A stretch of DNA of 12,635 bases from Pseudomonas sp. (GTDB taxonomy: Bacteria > Pseudomonadota > Gammaproteobacteria > Pseudomonadales > Pseudomonadaceae), in contig JARDZH010000014.1 of the NCBI GenBank assembly GCA_029240955.1, positions 1 to 12,635 on the forward strand, in the 5' to 3' direction. Each line of letters opens with the position of its first letter. Position 1 is the stretch's first letter. Positions 1 through 7,003 of the stretch are shown one piece after another. Made by a program: the position numbers and the translations under genes. Below the pieces are notes generated by a model. The model saw only the letters and a list, made by a program, of their open reading frames with translations, ran no database searches and was not told the origin of the DNA.

Positions 1-601
1 AATAAACGTCCAGGGTGTCTATGGTGTGTTCGCGGCCGACCACGCCAAAGCTGCCAGTGACCTCAATGTCACGCATGACGGGCGGGTAAACGTCGATTTC
101 GTCGCCTTCGTAGACGGACACGGCGATATTCAAATTGCCTTGAGTTTCCAGGCTGATCGCCAGCCCAGTCAGGTGCCGGGTGACTGGCTTGGCGTCGTCA
201 ATCAGGCGCTCAAGCTCCTGATACATTTCCTCGGTGATGCCGGTGTCGAGAACCCCGACCTTCAGCGCGAAGGTGCCCGGCACACCCTCAGGCACGGTCT
301 TGAACCACTCGACAATCTCGATCAGATAGCCCAGCGGCTCGACCACGCGACGCAGCGCACCGATCGTGCCCTTGTGCTTGTGGATGTAGAAAGACGCCTT
401 GATGGCCGCGCGCTTGGTCGCCTCAGACCATCGGTAATCCCAGCGATCGACCGACCATGCCCACGCCAGATGCGGCAGCAGCTCGACCGGGCAAGTGTCG
501 GGGTTGTACAGGGTGCGCAGCGGGACAATCGTGCGATCGTAGAAAGCCGCCTCGATTGCCCGCTCCAGAGGCGTGCTATTGCTCGGCAGCAAACTTTTCA
601 T
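1..601 (-). CDS. I: P2 gpI-like baseplate/tail protein I (3' end cut by window edge)
   Basis: This open frame starts with ATG at 601 (MKSLLPSNSTPLERAIEA) and stays open for 200 codons to the left edge, so the last residues are missing. The composition and motifs (LPHLAWAWSVDRWDYRW near residues 43-59, a KHKGTIGALRRVVEPLGY segment near 74-91, and a C-terminal stretch reading IDTLDVY) are those of the phage tail protein I family typified by P2 gpI. That protein joins gpJ in the wedge of the contractile-tail baseplate. P2 gpI is about 176 residues, so this protein is probably complete within a few more codons. The start is fixed by the ATGA overlap with the J stop codon, which implies translational coupling. 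The left-hand neighbour should be a tail fibre gene (H-type), by analogy with P2. Family call is confident; partial status is certain. Confidence 0.9.
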   Translation of the reverse strand, partial: MKSLLPSNSTPLERAIEAAFYDRTIVPLRTLYNPDTCPVELLPHLAWAWSVDRWDYRWSEATKRAAIKASFYIHKHKGTIGALRRVVEPLGYLIEIVEWFKTVPEGVPGTFALKVGVLDTGITEEMYQELERLIDDAKPVTRHLTGLAISLETQGNLNIAVSVYEGDEIDVYPPVMRDIEVTGSFGVVGREHTIDTLDVY

Positions 602-1485
602 GTTGCACCCGCCATCGTCACTTCGTAGCCGGTGCACCACGCCGCCTGCGCCTTGGTAGGCGCCAGATCCTGCCAGCCCACCAACTCGACCCGGGAAACG
701 CCGGCAATGTGCAATTGAGCGTCCACAGCCGAGCGCGCCACCTCAACGCCCAGCCGCTTGCGTGGATTGATCCACGCGGCAAGGCGGCGTTTCGCCTCTG
801 CCAGACTGGCGTCACCCTCCGGGCCGGCGCTGCTCATGTGCAAGATGGCGTCAATCCGGTACTCAAGAATTTCCGCGCTTTGCACCTTGACCCGATCGGC
901 GACCGGCCGGGTGTCCTCGTCATCCAGAGCCAGCCGGACGACGTCCAATAGCTCGGGGCTGGCCTCGCCTTTCCCCTCAGTGCTCAGCACCGTTACCGTA
1001 ACGTTGCACGGCGCCGGACTTTCCGCCGAGGCGTCGGCCACCAGACCCGAGGCGTTACGCGTGTGCAGGATGTAGCTGTTACGCGGCCCCGCCGTGGTCA
1101 ATCCCTCATAAGCCAGTTGAATGCGCTCTCGGTAAGGGTCGTCCTCTTCCAGCACTTCAGGCACTGGCGGCGTGGCCGTCAGATCCTCGGCCTGAATCAC
1201 CAGGCGCGGCAGATTGACGTTGCCGCCAAGCTGATCGAGGTCACTCTTGATCGCATAGGCCAGCAGCAGCGCCTTGGCGCCGTCGTTGACCCGGGCACGG
1301 TTGCCGAGCTTGTTATAGGCTCCGACTTCCAGCAGCTTGACCACCGGATCTGATTCAAGGTTGGCCGTCCAGTTGTCGCCCATGCTCCCGCGAAACATGC
1401 TCAAGCTGTCTTCAAAGGTTTGTTCGAAGTCCAGCGGCTCCAGCACGTCCGGCGCCGGCAGCGCGGACAGATCCAAGATACTCAT
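598..1485 (-). CDS. J: P2 gpJ-like baseplate assembly protein
   Basis: A 295-residue protein starting MSILDLSALPAPDVLEPLDF. The N-terminal part (FEQTFEDSLSMF near residues 20-31, then a DPVVKLLEVGAYNKL stretch near 46-60 and a YAIKSDLDQLGGNVNLPR segment near 76-93) and the later DDPYRERIQLAYEGLTTAGP segment near 115-134 are characteristic of the J family. The family forms the baseplate wedge of P2-type contractile tails (equivalent to T4 gp6). P2 gpJ is about 302 residues, so this one is full length. The start ATG overlaps the TGA of the upstream W gene, and its own TGA overlaps the ATG of I, so W, J and I are translationally coupled and should be made in matched amounts. I see no truncation or unusual composition. 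Confidence 0.93.
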   Translation of the reverse strand: MSILDLSALPAPDVLEPLDFEQTFEDSLSMFRGSMGDNWTANLESDPVVKLLEVGAYNKLGNRARVNDGAKALLLAYAIKSDLDQLGGNVNLPRLVIQAEDLTATPPVPEVLEEDDPYRERIQLAYEGLTTAGPRNSYILHTRNASGLVADASAESPAPCNVTVTVLSTEGKGEASPELLDVVRLALDDEDTRPVADRVKVQSAEILEYRIDAILHMSSAGPEGDASLAEAKRRLAAWINPRKRLGVEVARSAVDAQLHIAGVSRVELVGWQDLAPTKAQAAWCTGYEVTMAGAT

Positions 1486-1808
1486 GCGCTCACCTCGGCC
1501 AGAAAGTCGTCGCCCAGGTACTCGCCGGCGACACCCAAATTGATTTTCCCGCCCAGCACAGAAAGCACCTTGACGCTCTTGAGCTTCACGCGCGGCTCCC
1601 AGCGGCCGAGCGCCCGCGCGGCCTCAGCCTGCACCGAACTGATCCAGCCGGCGTTAACCGGCAGATCCACATAGGTGCGTAGCTTGCTGCCGTAGTCGGG
1701 CCGCTCCCGACGACTGCCCAACGGAGTGCTGAGAATGTCGCCGATGGACTGAATAACGCTGTCGATGCCGGTAATGGGCTGGCCGGTGTGGCGATCCATT
1801 CCGATCAT
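1482..1808 (-). CDS. W: P2 gpW-like baseplate wedge protein (gp25/lysozyme-like fold family)
   Basis: A 108-residue protein, MIGMDRHTGQPITGIDSV. The central block (SVIQSIGDILSTPLGSRRER followed by a PDYGS motif, roughly residues 17-41) is the signature of the gp25-like family that includes P2 gpW. This small protein sits in the baseplate wedge near the sheath initiation site. The name 'lysozyme-like' is historical; no muralytic activity is expected. The chosen ATG at 1808 has a GGAG eight bases upstream; an ATG three codons later is a weaker alternative. The stop overlaps the J start by four bases. Length agrees with P2 gpW (about 115 residues). In P2 the gene directly follows V; here a 71-residue ORF is inserted between them. 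Confidence 0.93.
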   Translation of the reverse strand: MIGMDRHTGQPITGIDSVIQSIGDILSTPLGSRRERPDYGSKLRTYVDLPVNAGWISSVQAEAARALGRWEPRVKLKSVKVLSVLGGKINLGVAGEYLGDDFLAEVSA

Positions 1809-1813
1809 CTGCG

Positions 1814-2029
1814 TTACTCCTGGGCTTCAAGTTCGGGATGGGATTTCAGGAACGTCACAGCCTGTTCATCGGACGCCGAGACGTCGACCGAGGCCTTGAC
1901 CACGGCGAGCGTGCGATTGGTCCCTGGGATGCACAGCGTGCGCGAGGTAAAGACCGTGTCGCGAAACATCAAACGCAGATCCGGCGACGTCGACGCATCA
2001 GCGCCGAGTGTTGCAGTGGCCTTGGCCAT
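1814..2029 (-). CDS. Small phage protein of unknown function, between V and W
   Basis: A 71-residue protein, MAKATATLGADASTSPDLRL, ending SHPELEAQE. An upstream in-frame ATG at 2134 would give 106 residues, but it would overlap V and the terminator hairpin. The start at 2029 is preferred because GGAGGAAAACC lies directly before it, the best ribosome binding site of the tail module. The sequence has an early RLMFRDTVFTSRTLCIPGTNRTL stretch that looks beta-rich, then an alanine/valine-rich part and a short helix (DEQAVTFLKSHPEL). No catalytic motif, membrane segment or signal peptide is visible. Similar short proteins sit among tail genes of Pseudomonas-type prophages as far as I recall, but I assign no function. 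It is absent from the P2 V-W-J-I order, and an intrinsic terminator lies just upstream. Confidence 0.75.
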   Translation of the reverse strand: MAKATATLGADASTSPDLRLMFRDTVFTSRTLCIPGTNRTLAVVKASVDVSASDEQAVTFLKSHPELEAQE

Positions 2030-2046
2030 GGTTTTCCTCCAGACAC

Positions 2047-2070
2047 AAAAAAGCCCGCACTTGGCGGGCT
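2047..2070 (-). terminator. Rho-independent terminator inside the late operon
   Basis: Read on the minus strand, AGCCCGC and GCGGGCT (2070-2064 and 2058-2052) form a 7-bp GC-rich stem with a 5-nt loop, followed by a run of T (2052-2047). It lies 14 bases past the V stop and 17 bases before the start of the 71-aa gene. Since W, J and I continue in the same direction with no room for a promoter between, the hairpin should either cut expression of the distal baseplate genes or be read through by antiterminated polymerase. Confidence 0.8.
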
Positions 2071-2084
2071 GCATAGTTGATTGA

Positions 2085-2660
2085 TCAATGCTTGTGGTGA
2101 TTGTCGCTATTGCCGACGGCCATGATGTTCGCATCGCCGTCGATGTTGCCCGTTACGTGTAACGGCCCGTCGATGTTGACCGGTCCTTTGATGTTCACAG
2201 TGGCCTCGATGTCGACCGTGCCAGACTTCACCGTCACCGCGTTATCCGTAACGACCAGTTCTGTACCGCCGACCTTGATGGTCACCGTCCCGCTGGGCAC
2301 GGTGATCGTGTAGCTGCTGGCCTCCCAGTCGTAGACCAGCGAACCGCCATCATCAAACCGCCAGACCTCGACATGATCGCGGTTGTCCGGCTGTGCGCCG
2401 GCATTGCCGTACAGCCCCGGGATAAACGTTCCGATACCGGCTTGCCCGCTTGGGTTGAACAAAACCCCCTGCTCGCCCAGGCTTGGCGATCGCCAGTGCC
2501 GCGCTTTGCCGGCCGCGAGGCTGTGCCAGCGCACCCAGGCGCTCGTCCACTCGCCATTCGATACCCGAACCGCACCGGCCGCCAGATCAACCCCCACCAC
2601 CGCGCAAGGCATCAGCATGGCCGCAATCATGCGGTCATGCTCACCGCTTGGGTAACTCAA
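2085..2660 (-). CDS. V: P2 gpV-like baseplate spike protein
   Basis: A 191-residue protein if translation starts at the TTG at 2660 (read [18 protein letters not shown]). The N-terminal half carries the V family pattern ([19 protein letters not shown], then [20 protein letters not shown], then [11 protein letters not shown] and an FIPGLYGN motif), which forms the OB-fold domain. From about residue 125 the chain becomes short repetitive beta strands ([20 protein letters not shown]), fitting the triple-stranded beta-helix spike. It ends NSDNHHKH, which holds an HxH motif like the iron-binding tip of P2 gpV. The role is the membrane-piercing tip under the tail tube. The TTG is chosen because it overlaps the upstream stop as TTGA and has GGAG eight bases before it; an ATG frame start at 2744 would intrude 85 bases into the previous gene. 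Confidence 0.92.
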   Translation of the reverse strand: MSYPSGEHDRMIAAMLMPCAVVGVDLAAGAVRVSNGEWTSAWVRWHSLAAGKARHWRSPSLGEQGVLFNPSGQAGIGTFIPGLYGNAGAQPDNRDHVEVWRFDDGGSLVYDWEASSYTITVPSGTVTIKVGGTELVVTDNAVTVKSGTVDIEATVNIKGPVNIDGPLHVTGNIDGDANIMAVGNSDNHHKH

Positions 2661-3175
2661 GGCAGGCTCTCCGGCGGGAAAAACTCCGGATCCTTGTCGT
2701 CGTTGAACCCGAACATCAGCGAACCCGGCGGCTCGTCTGGCCAAGGCCAGTCCTCAGTCCCAAGATAAAGTGTGTGGGTCCACTCAACCACCCAGACCGT
2801 GTAGCCATCCAGTTCTGGCTTGGTCCAGTCCTGCATGGCCTGCACAAATTCGGCGGGATGGACGGCTACACCCCAGGTTTGCATGCGTAGCAGCACCGCC
2901 AGTTGAGCAGCCAACTGCGCGGCCTGCTGGCAATGTCGGGGACGAATCGGGTCAACGATGATCCGCGCTTCAAACCTGCAGACCAGCGTCGTCTCGCCTG
3001 TGCCGATGTCGGTACCGGGCTCCATCTCCACCATTTCAAGGAATACCGCAGGCAGCGCAATTCGATCCTTCACGTCTGGCCATGCCGTAACAGCTTTGAC
3101 GCCTGGCAGATGGGTCACCAGGTGCAACTCGATCGCCCGATAAAGCTCATCAAGCGTAAAGGGATTCTCAGACAT
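2657..3175 (-). CDS. Conserved phage connector/tail-region protein, probable tail terminator
   Basis: A 172-residue protein, [20 protein letters not shown], with an N-terminal amphipathic helix, a beta-rich middle ([17 protein letters not shown], then [15 protein letters not shown]), a helical alanine/glutamine-rich stretch ([14 protein letters not shown]) and a tryptophan-rich C-terminal part ([34 protein letters not shown]). I do not see a catalytic motif. Position after a Z-like protein and before the V spike corresponds to the tail-terminator/tail-completion slot of lambda (U) and P2 (R/S), and the alternating helix/strand layout is compatible with that fold. Function is therefore inferred from position only. 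The start sits one base past the preceding stop, 3177. Its TGA overlaps the TTG start of V, coupling the two genes. Confidence 0.8.
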   Translation of the reverse strand: MSENPFTLDELYRAIELHLVTHLPGVKAVTAWPDVKDRIALPAVFLEMVEMEPGTDIGTGETTLVCRFEARIIVDPIRPRHCQQAAQLAAQLAVLLRMQTWGVAVHPAEFVQAMQDWTKPELDGYTVWVVEWTHTLYLGTEDWPWPDEPPGSLMFGFNDDKDPEFFPPESLP

Positions 3176-3176
3176 T

Positions 3177-3833
3177 TCACGCCCCCTTCAGGTACTTCTG
3201 GAACTCGAAATTGAGTTCTTGCTGCAGGATCTCCAGCAAGCGCGCATGGGCGCGTTTAACCCACTCGTCGAAATGCGGACGGGCATGCTCAAGCGACACT
3301 TTGGCCTTGGCCAGCGGAAAGCGGCCGTCGTTTTCTGCGACCCAACCCGAGCTGGCACCACGACTGGGCGACACCGTCGTATCGGGATAGTCGCCTGAAT
3401 TGAAATGCTTGCTTGCGGTACGGATCCAGATGTCGGGTTTGGTGCCATAAACCTGTTTGAGGAAAGCGCCTTGATACCGCCGACCTGCCACGGACACGCC
3501 TTTTCCGTTTTGCCGCGCCCGACCGATCCGGCTGGATTCAACGGCATTCAGACCGAACCACAACTTGCCGCTTGCTGCCCTGCCTGCGACCGGATAGCTG
3601 CGCAAGCGCTGACGCACTGCAGCGACAGCAATGCGCTCCTCCCGGCCAACTGCCCGTGCGATGTGAGTGCGCAACCAACCTAATGTTTTGTTGATCGCAC
3701 GACGTTGAGCGACAGCGGCCGCTTTTGGCACCAACTTGGCGAAGTCCTCGAAAGCTTGTAGATCTGCAGCCGAAGACTGAATAGTCAGCATCCCGCCACT
3801 GGCCGAGGAACTGTAATAACTGCCAATACTCAT
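3177..3833 (-). CDS. Lambda gpZ-like minor tail protein (tail completion)
   Basis: A 218-residue protein, MSIGSYYSSSASGGMLTIQS. The recognisable block is the basic helix around residues 36-60 (AVAQRRAINKTLGWLRTHIA) followed by a strongly basic segment (EERIAVAAVRQRLRSYPVAGR) and a later RRYQGAFLKQVYG stretch. These features match the prophage minor tail protein Z family. gpZ acts late in tail assembly and is needed for DNA placement in the tail and for infectivity; lambda gpZ is about 192 residues. The start at 3833 is chosen over an in-frame ATG ten codons upstream because its ATG overlaps the upstream stop as ATGA. The C-terminal EWVKRAHARLLEILQQELN region is a predicted helix. Neighbours on both sides are connector genes. 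Confidence 0.8.
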   Translation of the reverse strand: MSIGSYYSSSASGGMLTIQSSAADLQAFEDFAKLVPKAAAVAQRRAINKTLGWLRTHIARAVGREERIAVAAVRQRLRSYPVAGRAASGKLWFGLNAVESSRIGRARQNGKGVSVAGRRYQGAFLKQVYGTKPDIWIRTASKHFNSGDYPDTTVSPSRGASSGWVAENDGRFPLAKAKVSLEHARPHFDEWVKRAHARLLEILQQELNFEFQKYLKGA

Positions 3834-4144
3834 GCCCGCATCCTCAGGATCAAAGTCACCCAACCGGTACCATCTGGCTCAAGTTGGACAAGGTCATATT
3901 GGCCACCGCCGTCGTGCACCGATAGATCAATGGAAACCAGTTGCCCCGATTCGATGCCATCCGCATCAATGGCACGGATCTCAAACTGCGGCTCGCGCAA
4001 GGCGGTATTTATCCGCCCCATGCGCGGCTGCAGCCATGGCGCGGAAAAGAAACCGGCGATCTCTCGACCGCCGACCGTTGCCATGTCGCCCAAGCCATCC
4101 AGCACCAAGGCGTCCATGTCGTCGCTCAATTCGCGAAAACCCAT
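3830..4144 (-). CDS. Head-tail joining protein, lambda gpFII-like by position and size
   Basis: A 104-residue protein, MGFRELSDDMDALVLDGLGD, with a helical N-terminus followed by beta-rich segments (DMATVGGREIAGFFSAPWLQ, QFEIRAIDADGIESGQLVSI, DLVQLEPDGTGWVTLILRMR). This layout, the size and the slot between the major capsid and Z genes match lambda gpFII, the head completion protein that binds tails (117 residues in lambda). Sequence resemblance is modest, so the name rests mainly on context. ATG at 4144 is used: it overlaps the last base of the upstream TGA (TGATG). A GTG one codon earlier is possible. Confidence 0.72.
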   Translation of the reverse strand: MGFRELSDDMDALVLDGLGDMATVGGREIAGFFSAPWLQPRMGRINTALREPQFEIRAIDADGIESGQLVSIDLSVHDGGGQYDLVQLEPDGTGWVTLILRMRA

Positions 4145-4362
4145 CACTCACCGCCGCTGTCGTCGTCCTCATTGGCAACGCCCGATTGTTGGCGTAGCAG
4201 TGCTTGTGCTCGGGGATCCTTGAGCGGAGCGATTCGCCCCTCGGCGAGTAACGCTTCCTCAATCCCTTTACTTGGCGGACTGTAAGGCTCGCCCTTCACA
4301 ACAACGACGCGGCCATCTTGAACGCAACCGTCGATCACCAGAAAATCGGCTTTCTTGGCCAT
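4144..4362 (-). CDS. Small protein after the major capsid gene (position of lambda FI)
   Basis: A 72-residue protein, MAKKADFLVIDGCVQDGRVV, with a beta-rich first half (GRVVVVKGEPYSPPSKG), a short helical part (IEEALLAEGRIAPLKDPRAQ) and an acidic tail (NEDDDSGGE). A longer frame opens at 4422, but the ATG at 4362 has AAGGTGG at suitable distance and lies one base past the capsid stop. It occupies the place of lambda FI, which helps dock terminase-DNA to the prohead, but it is about half as long and I see no clear homology, so the function stays open. The acidic tail might act in contacts with basic partners, as an inference. Confidence 0.75.
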   Translation of the reverse strand: MAKKADFLVIDGCVQDGRVVVVKGEPYSPPSKGIEEALLAEGRIAPLKDPRAQALLRQQSGVANEDDDSGGE

Positions 4363-4363
4363 G

Positions 4364-5392
4364 TCACACCACCTTGGCGTAAATGAACGCATCCGGTTCG
4401 AGCAGACCAGCCAATGCCGCACTTTGCAGCTTCAGCCAGCGAGCGCTCGGCTCTTGGGTCACCCAGCTCTTCGGGAAGCGTGCCGCTTCGACCAAGCCGC
4501 TTTCCACGGCTTCCAGATCTTGAATCGCTCCGTACAGCATGGCGTTGCGCGTGGACGTCGAGCCGAGAATCAAGCCACCCGCCGGAATCATTGGCTGCTC
4601 GTCATCTTCGTCATCCAGATACCACTCGTCGTAACCGTAAAGGTCGACGCCGGGATCATTCAGGTAGCCCAAGTAAGTCACACCGTCTGGCAGTTCCTCT
4701 GGCTTGATCAAGCCCATGTCAACGCGACGAGTGTTGAGCTGTTTCATCACCATTGCACTGGATTGAAATGCGTCCAGCGCTTCGCCGCTCATAGCTACGG
4801 TGTTTGCCGTGCGGCCGGAGTCCTTGGCGATCTTGCGCTTCCAGCTACGAAGATTGGCAATCGGGTCGCCGCCTTCGGTGCCCCACTGACCGCTGCCCAG
4901 GCTGATCTTGTGATCGGGGGCCATCAGAAAGTCGATGGTGTCATCCACCCCTTCCCCCACGACGCGGACCTTTCCGGTCGTAAGTGCCTGGGCGCACATC
5001 CACTCTTCTCGGCGGATAATTTCGTCGTCCAGGTCGCGCAGGTCCTTACCGAGCAACTGCCCGGCACGCTCCAGCGGAGTACGCGAGGAAAACGGGTTGT
5101 CGCCGGCCGAACGCTTGAGCACCAGCTCGGCGGTGGTTTCGCGCTTGGGTTGAATGTACGGCGGGCTGTAGGTGCTGGTGGTATAGCCTTCGCGCAACGA
5201 CACACTGCCCGGCAGGCGAGGATTAACAAACGGCGCCATTTTGCGTTTGCCCTTGATGATGTCGATGTCCACGGTTTTGGTCGGGAACGTGACAGGACTG
5301 CCGCCGTTGAAAAATGTGTTCAGCAAAAAGCGCCGCGCGGTTGGCATCTGCTCGACCGCTTCAAGCATGGTGCGGGTATCAAAAATATCCAT
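4364..5392 (-). CDS. Major capsid protein, lambda gpE type
   Basis: A 342-residue protein, MDIFDTRTMLEAVEQMPTAR, nearly the length of lambda gpE (341). It shows the family pattern along its whole length: FLLNTFFNG at the start, then FVNPRLPGSV and the SPPYIQPKRE segment near residues 77-86, DLRDLDDEIIRREEWMCAQAL near the middle, and a C-terminal block (NAMLYGAIQDLEAVESGLVE, then ARFPKSWVTQEPSARWLKLQ and LLEPDAFIYAKV) that lines up with the gpE C-terminus. The product is the HK97-fold shell subunit. ATG at 5392 is chosen, with GGAG seven bases upstream; a frame extension to 5500 runs through the decoration gene and has cysteine-rich, atypical residues. It follows the decoration gene by 13 bases. 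Confidence 0.96.
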   Translation of the reverse strand: MDIFDTRTMLEAVEQMPTARRFLLNTFFNGGSPVTFPTKTVDIDIIKGKRKMAPFVNPRLPGSVSLREGYTTSTYSPPYIQPKRETTAELVLKRSAGDNPFSSRTPLERAGQLLGKDLRDLDDEIIRREEWMCAQALTTGKVRVVGEGVDDTIDFLMAPDHKISLGSGQWGTEGGDPIANLRSWKRKIAKDSGRTANTVAMSGEALDAFQSSAMVMKQLNTRRVDMGLIKPEELPDGVTYLGYLNDPGVDLYGYDEWYLDDEDDEQPMIPAGGLILGSTSTRNAMLYGAIQDLEAVESGLVEAARFPKSWVTQEPSARWLKLQSAALAGLLEPDAFIYAKVV

Positions 5393-5405
5393 CAAAGACT
5401 CCGAA

Positions 5406-5756
5406 TTAACGAACGAACAGGCACAGAGGACGCAGCGCAGCTTTTGCCTGCGCCAAAGTAAAACCCTCGCCGAGTGTGAGTTGACTGGCCAGCACTTCAC
5501 CGGTCAGGCGGATTGGCGCTACCTGCGCGCCTGATGTCGTATCAGTGGACTGATCCAGTACAGCCGCAGGAGCTTCGGAGCCATCGGTTGCTGCGGCCTT
5601 GCACAGCACATATTCGCCACTGGCCGTTACTTGCCCAAGGACGGCGCCTCGACTGAGCTTCTGGCCGGAAGCGATCACGGCGGTATCGATCATCACCGGA
5701 AAGGCACCGGCGGACAGCTGGTCCGGGACATAGGTTTGGCGTTCTGGGTTGCTCAT
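5406..5756 (-). CDS. Head decoration/stabilisation protein, lambda gpD type
   Basis: A 116-residue protein, MSNPERQTYVPDQLSAGAFP, close to lambda gpD (110). Family marks are the MIDTAVIASGQKLSRGAVLG segment, the GEYVLCKAAATDGSEAPAAVL segment with its conserved DGS..P.AVL pattern, and APIRLTGEVLASQLTL near the end. Trimers of this protein clamp the expanded capsid from outside. The ATG at 5756 follows GGAGAACTTT; an in-frame TTG four codons earlier is less likely. The gene starts 12 bases past the protease stop and precedes the major capsid gene, as in lambda. Confidence 0.93.
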   Translation of the reverse strand: MSNPERQTYVPDQLSAGAFPVMIDTAVIASGQKLSRGAVLGQVTASGEYVLCKAAATDGSEAPAAVLDQSTDTTSGAQVAPIRLTGEVLASQLTLGEGFTLAQAKAALRPLCLFVR

Positions 5757-5768
5757 AAAGTTCTCCAA

Positions 5769-6170
5769 TCAGCGGCGCGAGGCGCCCTCGACAATGGCGT
5801 TTACGACGGCCTTGCGCTCACCCTGAGCGGCATCGCCCGTCGGAGTGGACGTCGATGCACCAGTGGCGTCGGCCTTGATGGCGTTCAGAGAAATGCCACG
5901 ATCCTGCGCTGCCTTGAACAGCTGTAGCGCTGTGGCTTCAACAGTGGTGCCTGCTTCAATGGCAGCGGCAATTTCAGTCTCGAAACCCTTGCTGGCCATG
6001 GCATTGATGCCAGTAATGCGTTGCCGCTCTGCAGTAGCGCCTTCCTCGCGACTTTGGGTGCGGATGCTTTCCAGATCCGGCTGATTGGCCTGAGCGATTT
6101 CAATGGTTTGCGGATCCGTGCCGGCGGCCAGCGCCTCACGCAACTCCGCCGTGCTGCTGACGGTGGTCAT
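5769..6170 (-). CDS. Nested in-frame scaffold protein (lambda Nu3 analogue)
   Basis: Inside the protease frame, Met278 (ATG 6170-6168) is preceded by GAGGAAATACAAC, as good a ribosome binding site as those of the outer genes. Starting there yields a 133-residue protein, MTTVSSTAELREALAAGTDP, that is almost entirely helical and charged (DLESIRTQSREEGATAERQR) with no part of the peptidase domain. In lambda, the scaffold Nu3 is made in exactly this way from the 3' part of gene C. The site falls precisely at the linker after the protease domain (KPAATQPRKYN). The internal start is inferred from sequence and the lambda precedent, not demonstrated. Confidence 0.65.
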   Translation of the reverse strand: MTTVSSTAELREALAAGTDPQTIEIAQANQPDLESIRTQSREEGATAERQRITGINAMASKGFETEIAAAIEAGTTVEATALQLFKAAQDRGISLNAIKADATGASTSTPTGDAAQGERKAVVNAIVEGASRR

Positions 6171-7001
6171 GTTGTATTTCCTCGGTTGAGTGGCGGCCGG
6201 TTTGGCCAGTTCGGTTATCAATGTTTCAAGCGACCCCAGACGGTGGGCCAAGCCGGACTCGACAGCCGCGGCACCGACGCGCAGGCCGCCGAAGTCGCCC
6301 ATCTCTGGGACACGCTCCGGCTCCACGCCCAGGTTGCGGGCCACCTTGGCGACGAACACATCGCCCATGGCATCGACCGTTTCGCCGACCTTGGCCCGCC
6401 CTTCTTCGGTAGAGAGATCCACACGCTTGTTCGGGGCATTGCGGCTGACGATCTGATAGCGCTTACGGCCGTTGCCTTCCTCGCCGCCGACCACGGCTTC
6501 GACGACCACACCGATACTCCCGGCGAGCGCCGTTTCGTCGATGACGATTTCGCTGGCAGCTGACGCAATCCAATAGGCCGCGCTTGCACCAGTGCCGCCG
6601 ATGTAGGCAACGATGCGTTTACGGTCACGGGCCGCATGGATCTGGTCAGCCAGTTCGTTGATGCCGGCGGCAACGCCGCCTGGGCTATCGATGTTCAGGA
6701 TGATCGCGCTGATCTTGGGATCATCGAGCGCGGTCTGCAGGTCGGTGGCCAGCACCTGAGTGCTGGTCGCACCGCTGATCTCGGTGAAAAGGTTGGCATA
6801 GCGAAACACCGGACCGACTACCGGGATGATCGCCACACCATTGCGTACGCTGACAGTGCGGCTGTTATCCAGTCGCATGCCAGTGCGTGTTTCCAGCGCC
6901 GCCGGATCGCCCATGCGGTCAGCAATGGTCAGCAAGTTATCCAGGGCGCCGGGCAGCATCAGCCACGGCTGCGATGCAGCCAGCTCGAATGCGCGGGGCA
7001 T
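5769..7001 (-). CDS. S49 family head maturation protease (lambda gpC type) with C-terminal scaffold domain
   Basis: A 410-residue protein, MPRAFELAASQPWLMLPGAL. Residues 55-260 form an S49 (SppA/ClpP-like) serine peptidase domain: AIIPVVGPV, then AIILNIDSPGG near 99-109, GGTGASAAYWIASAASEIVI near 135-154 with probable nucleophile Ser140, LAGSIGV, and NAPNKRVDLSTEEGR near 188-202 with probable general base Lys192. The remainder (278-410) is a helical scaffold-like domain rich in Ala, Glu and Gln. In lambda the homologue gpC cleaves and is removed from the prohead, and its 3' part encodes scaffold Nu3. The start has GAGGAATAACC before it and lies 2 bases past the portal stop. An internal start at 6170 is listed separately. 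Confidence 0.94.
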   Translation of the reverse strand: MPRAFELAASQPWLMLPGALDNLLTIADRMGDPAALETRTGMRLDNSRTVSVRNGVAIIPVVGPVFRYANLFTEISGATSTQVLATDLQTALDDPKISAIILNIDSPGGVAAGINELADQIHAARDRKRIVAYIGGTGASAAYWIASAASEIVIDETALAGSIGVVVEAVVGGEEGNGRKRYQIVSRNAPNKRVDLSTEEGRAKVGETVDAMGDVFVAKVARNLGVEPERVPEMGDFGGLRVGAAAVESGLAHRLGSLETLITELAKPAATQPRKYNMTTVSSTAELREALAAGTDPQTIEIAQANQPDLESIRTQSREEGATAERQRITGINAMASKGFETEIAAAIEAGTTVEATALQLFKAAQDRGISLNAIKADATGASTSTPTGDAAQGERKAVVNAIVEGASRR

Positions 7002-7003
7002 GG

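Noticed and set aside
26..628. Plus-strand ORF of 200 codons
   Set aside because: It is the shadow of the tail protein I gene, which shows family motifs on the minus strand.
4355..5461. Plus-strand ORF of 368 codons
   Set aside because: It is antisense to the clearly recognised major capsid gene; its length reflects GC-rich codon bias on the opposite strand and its product has no family pattern.
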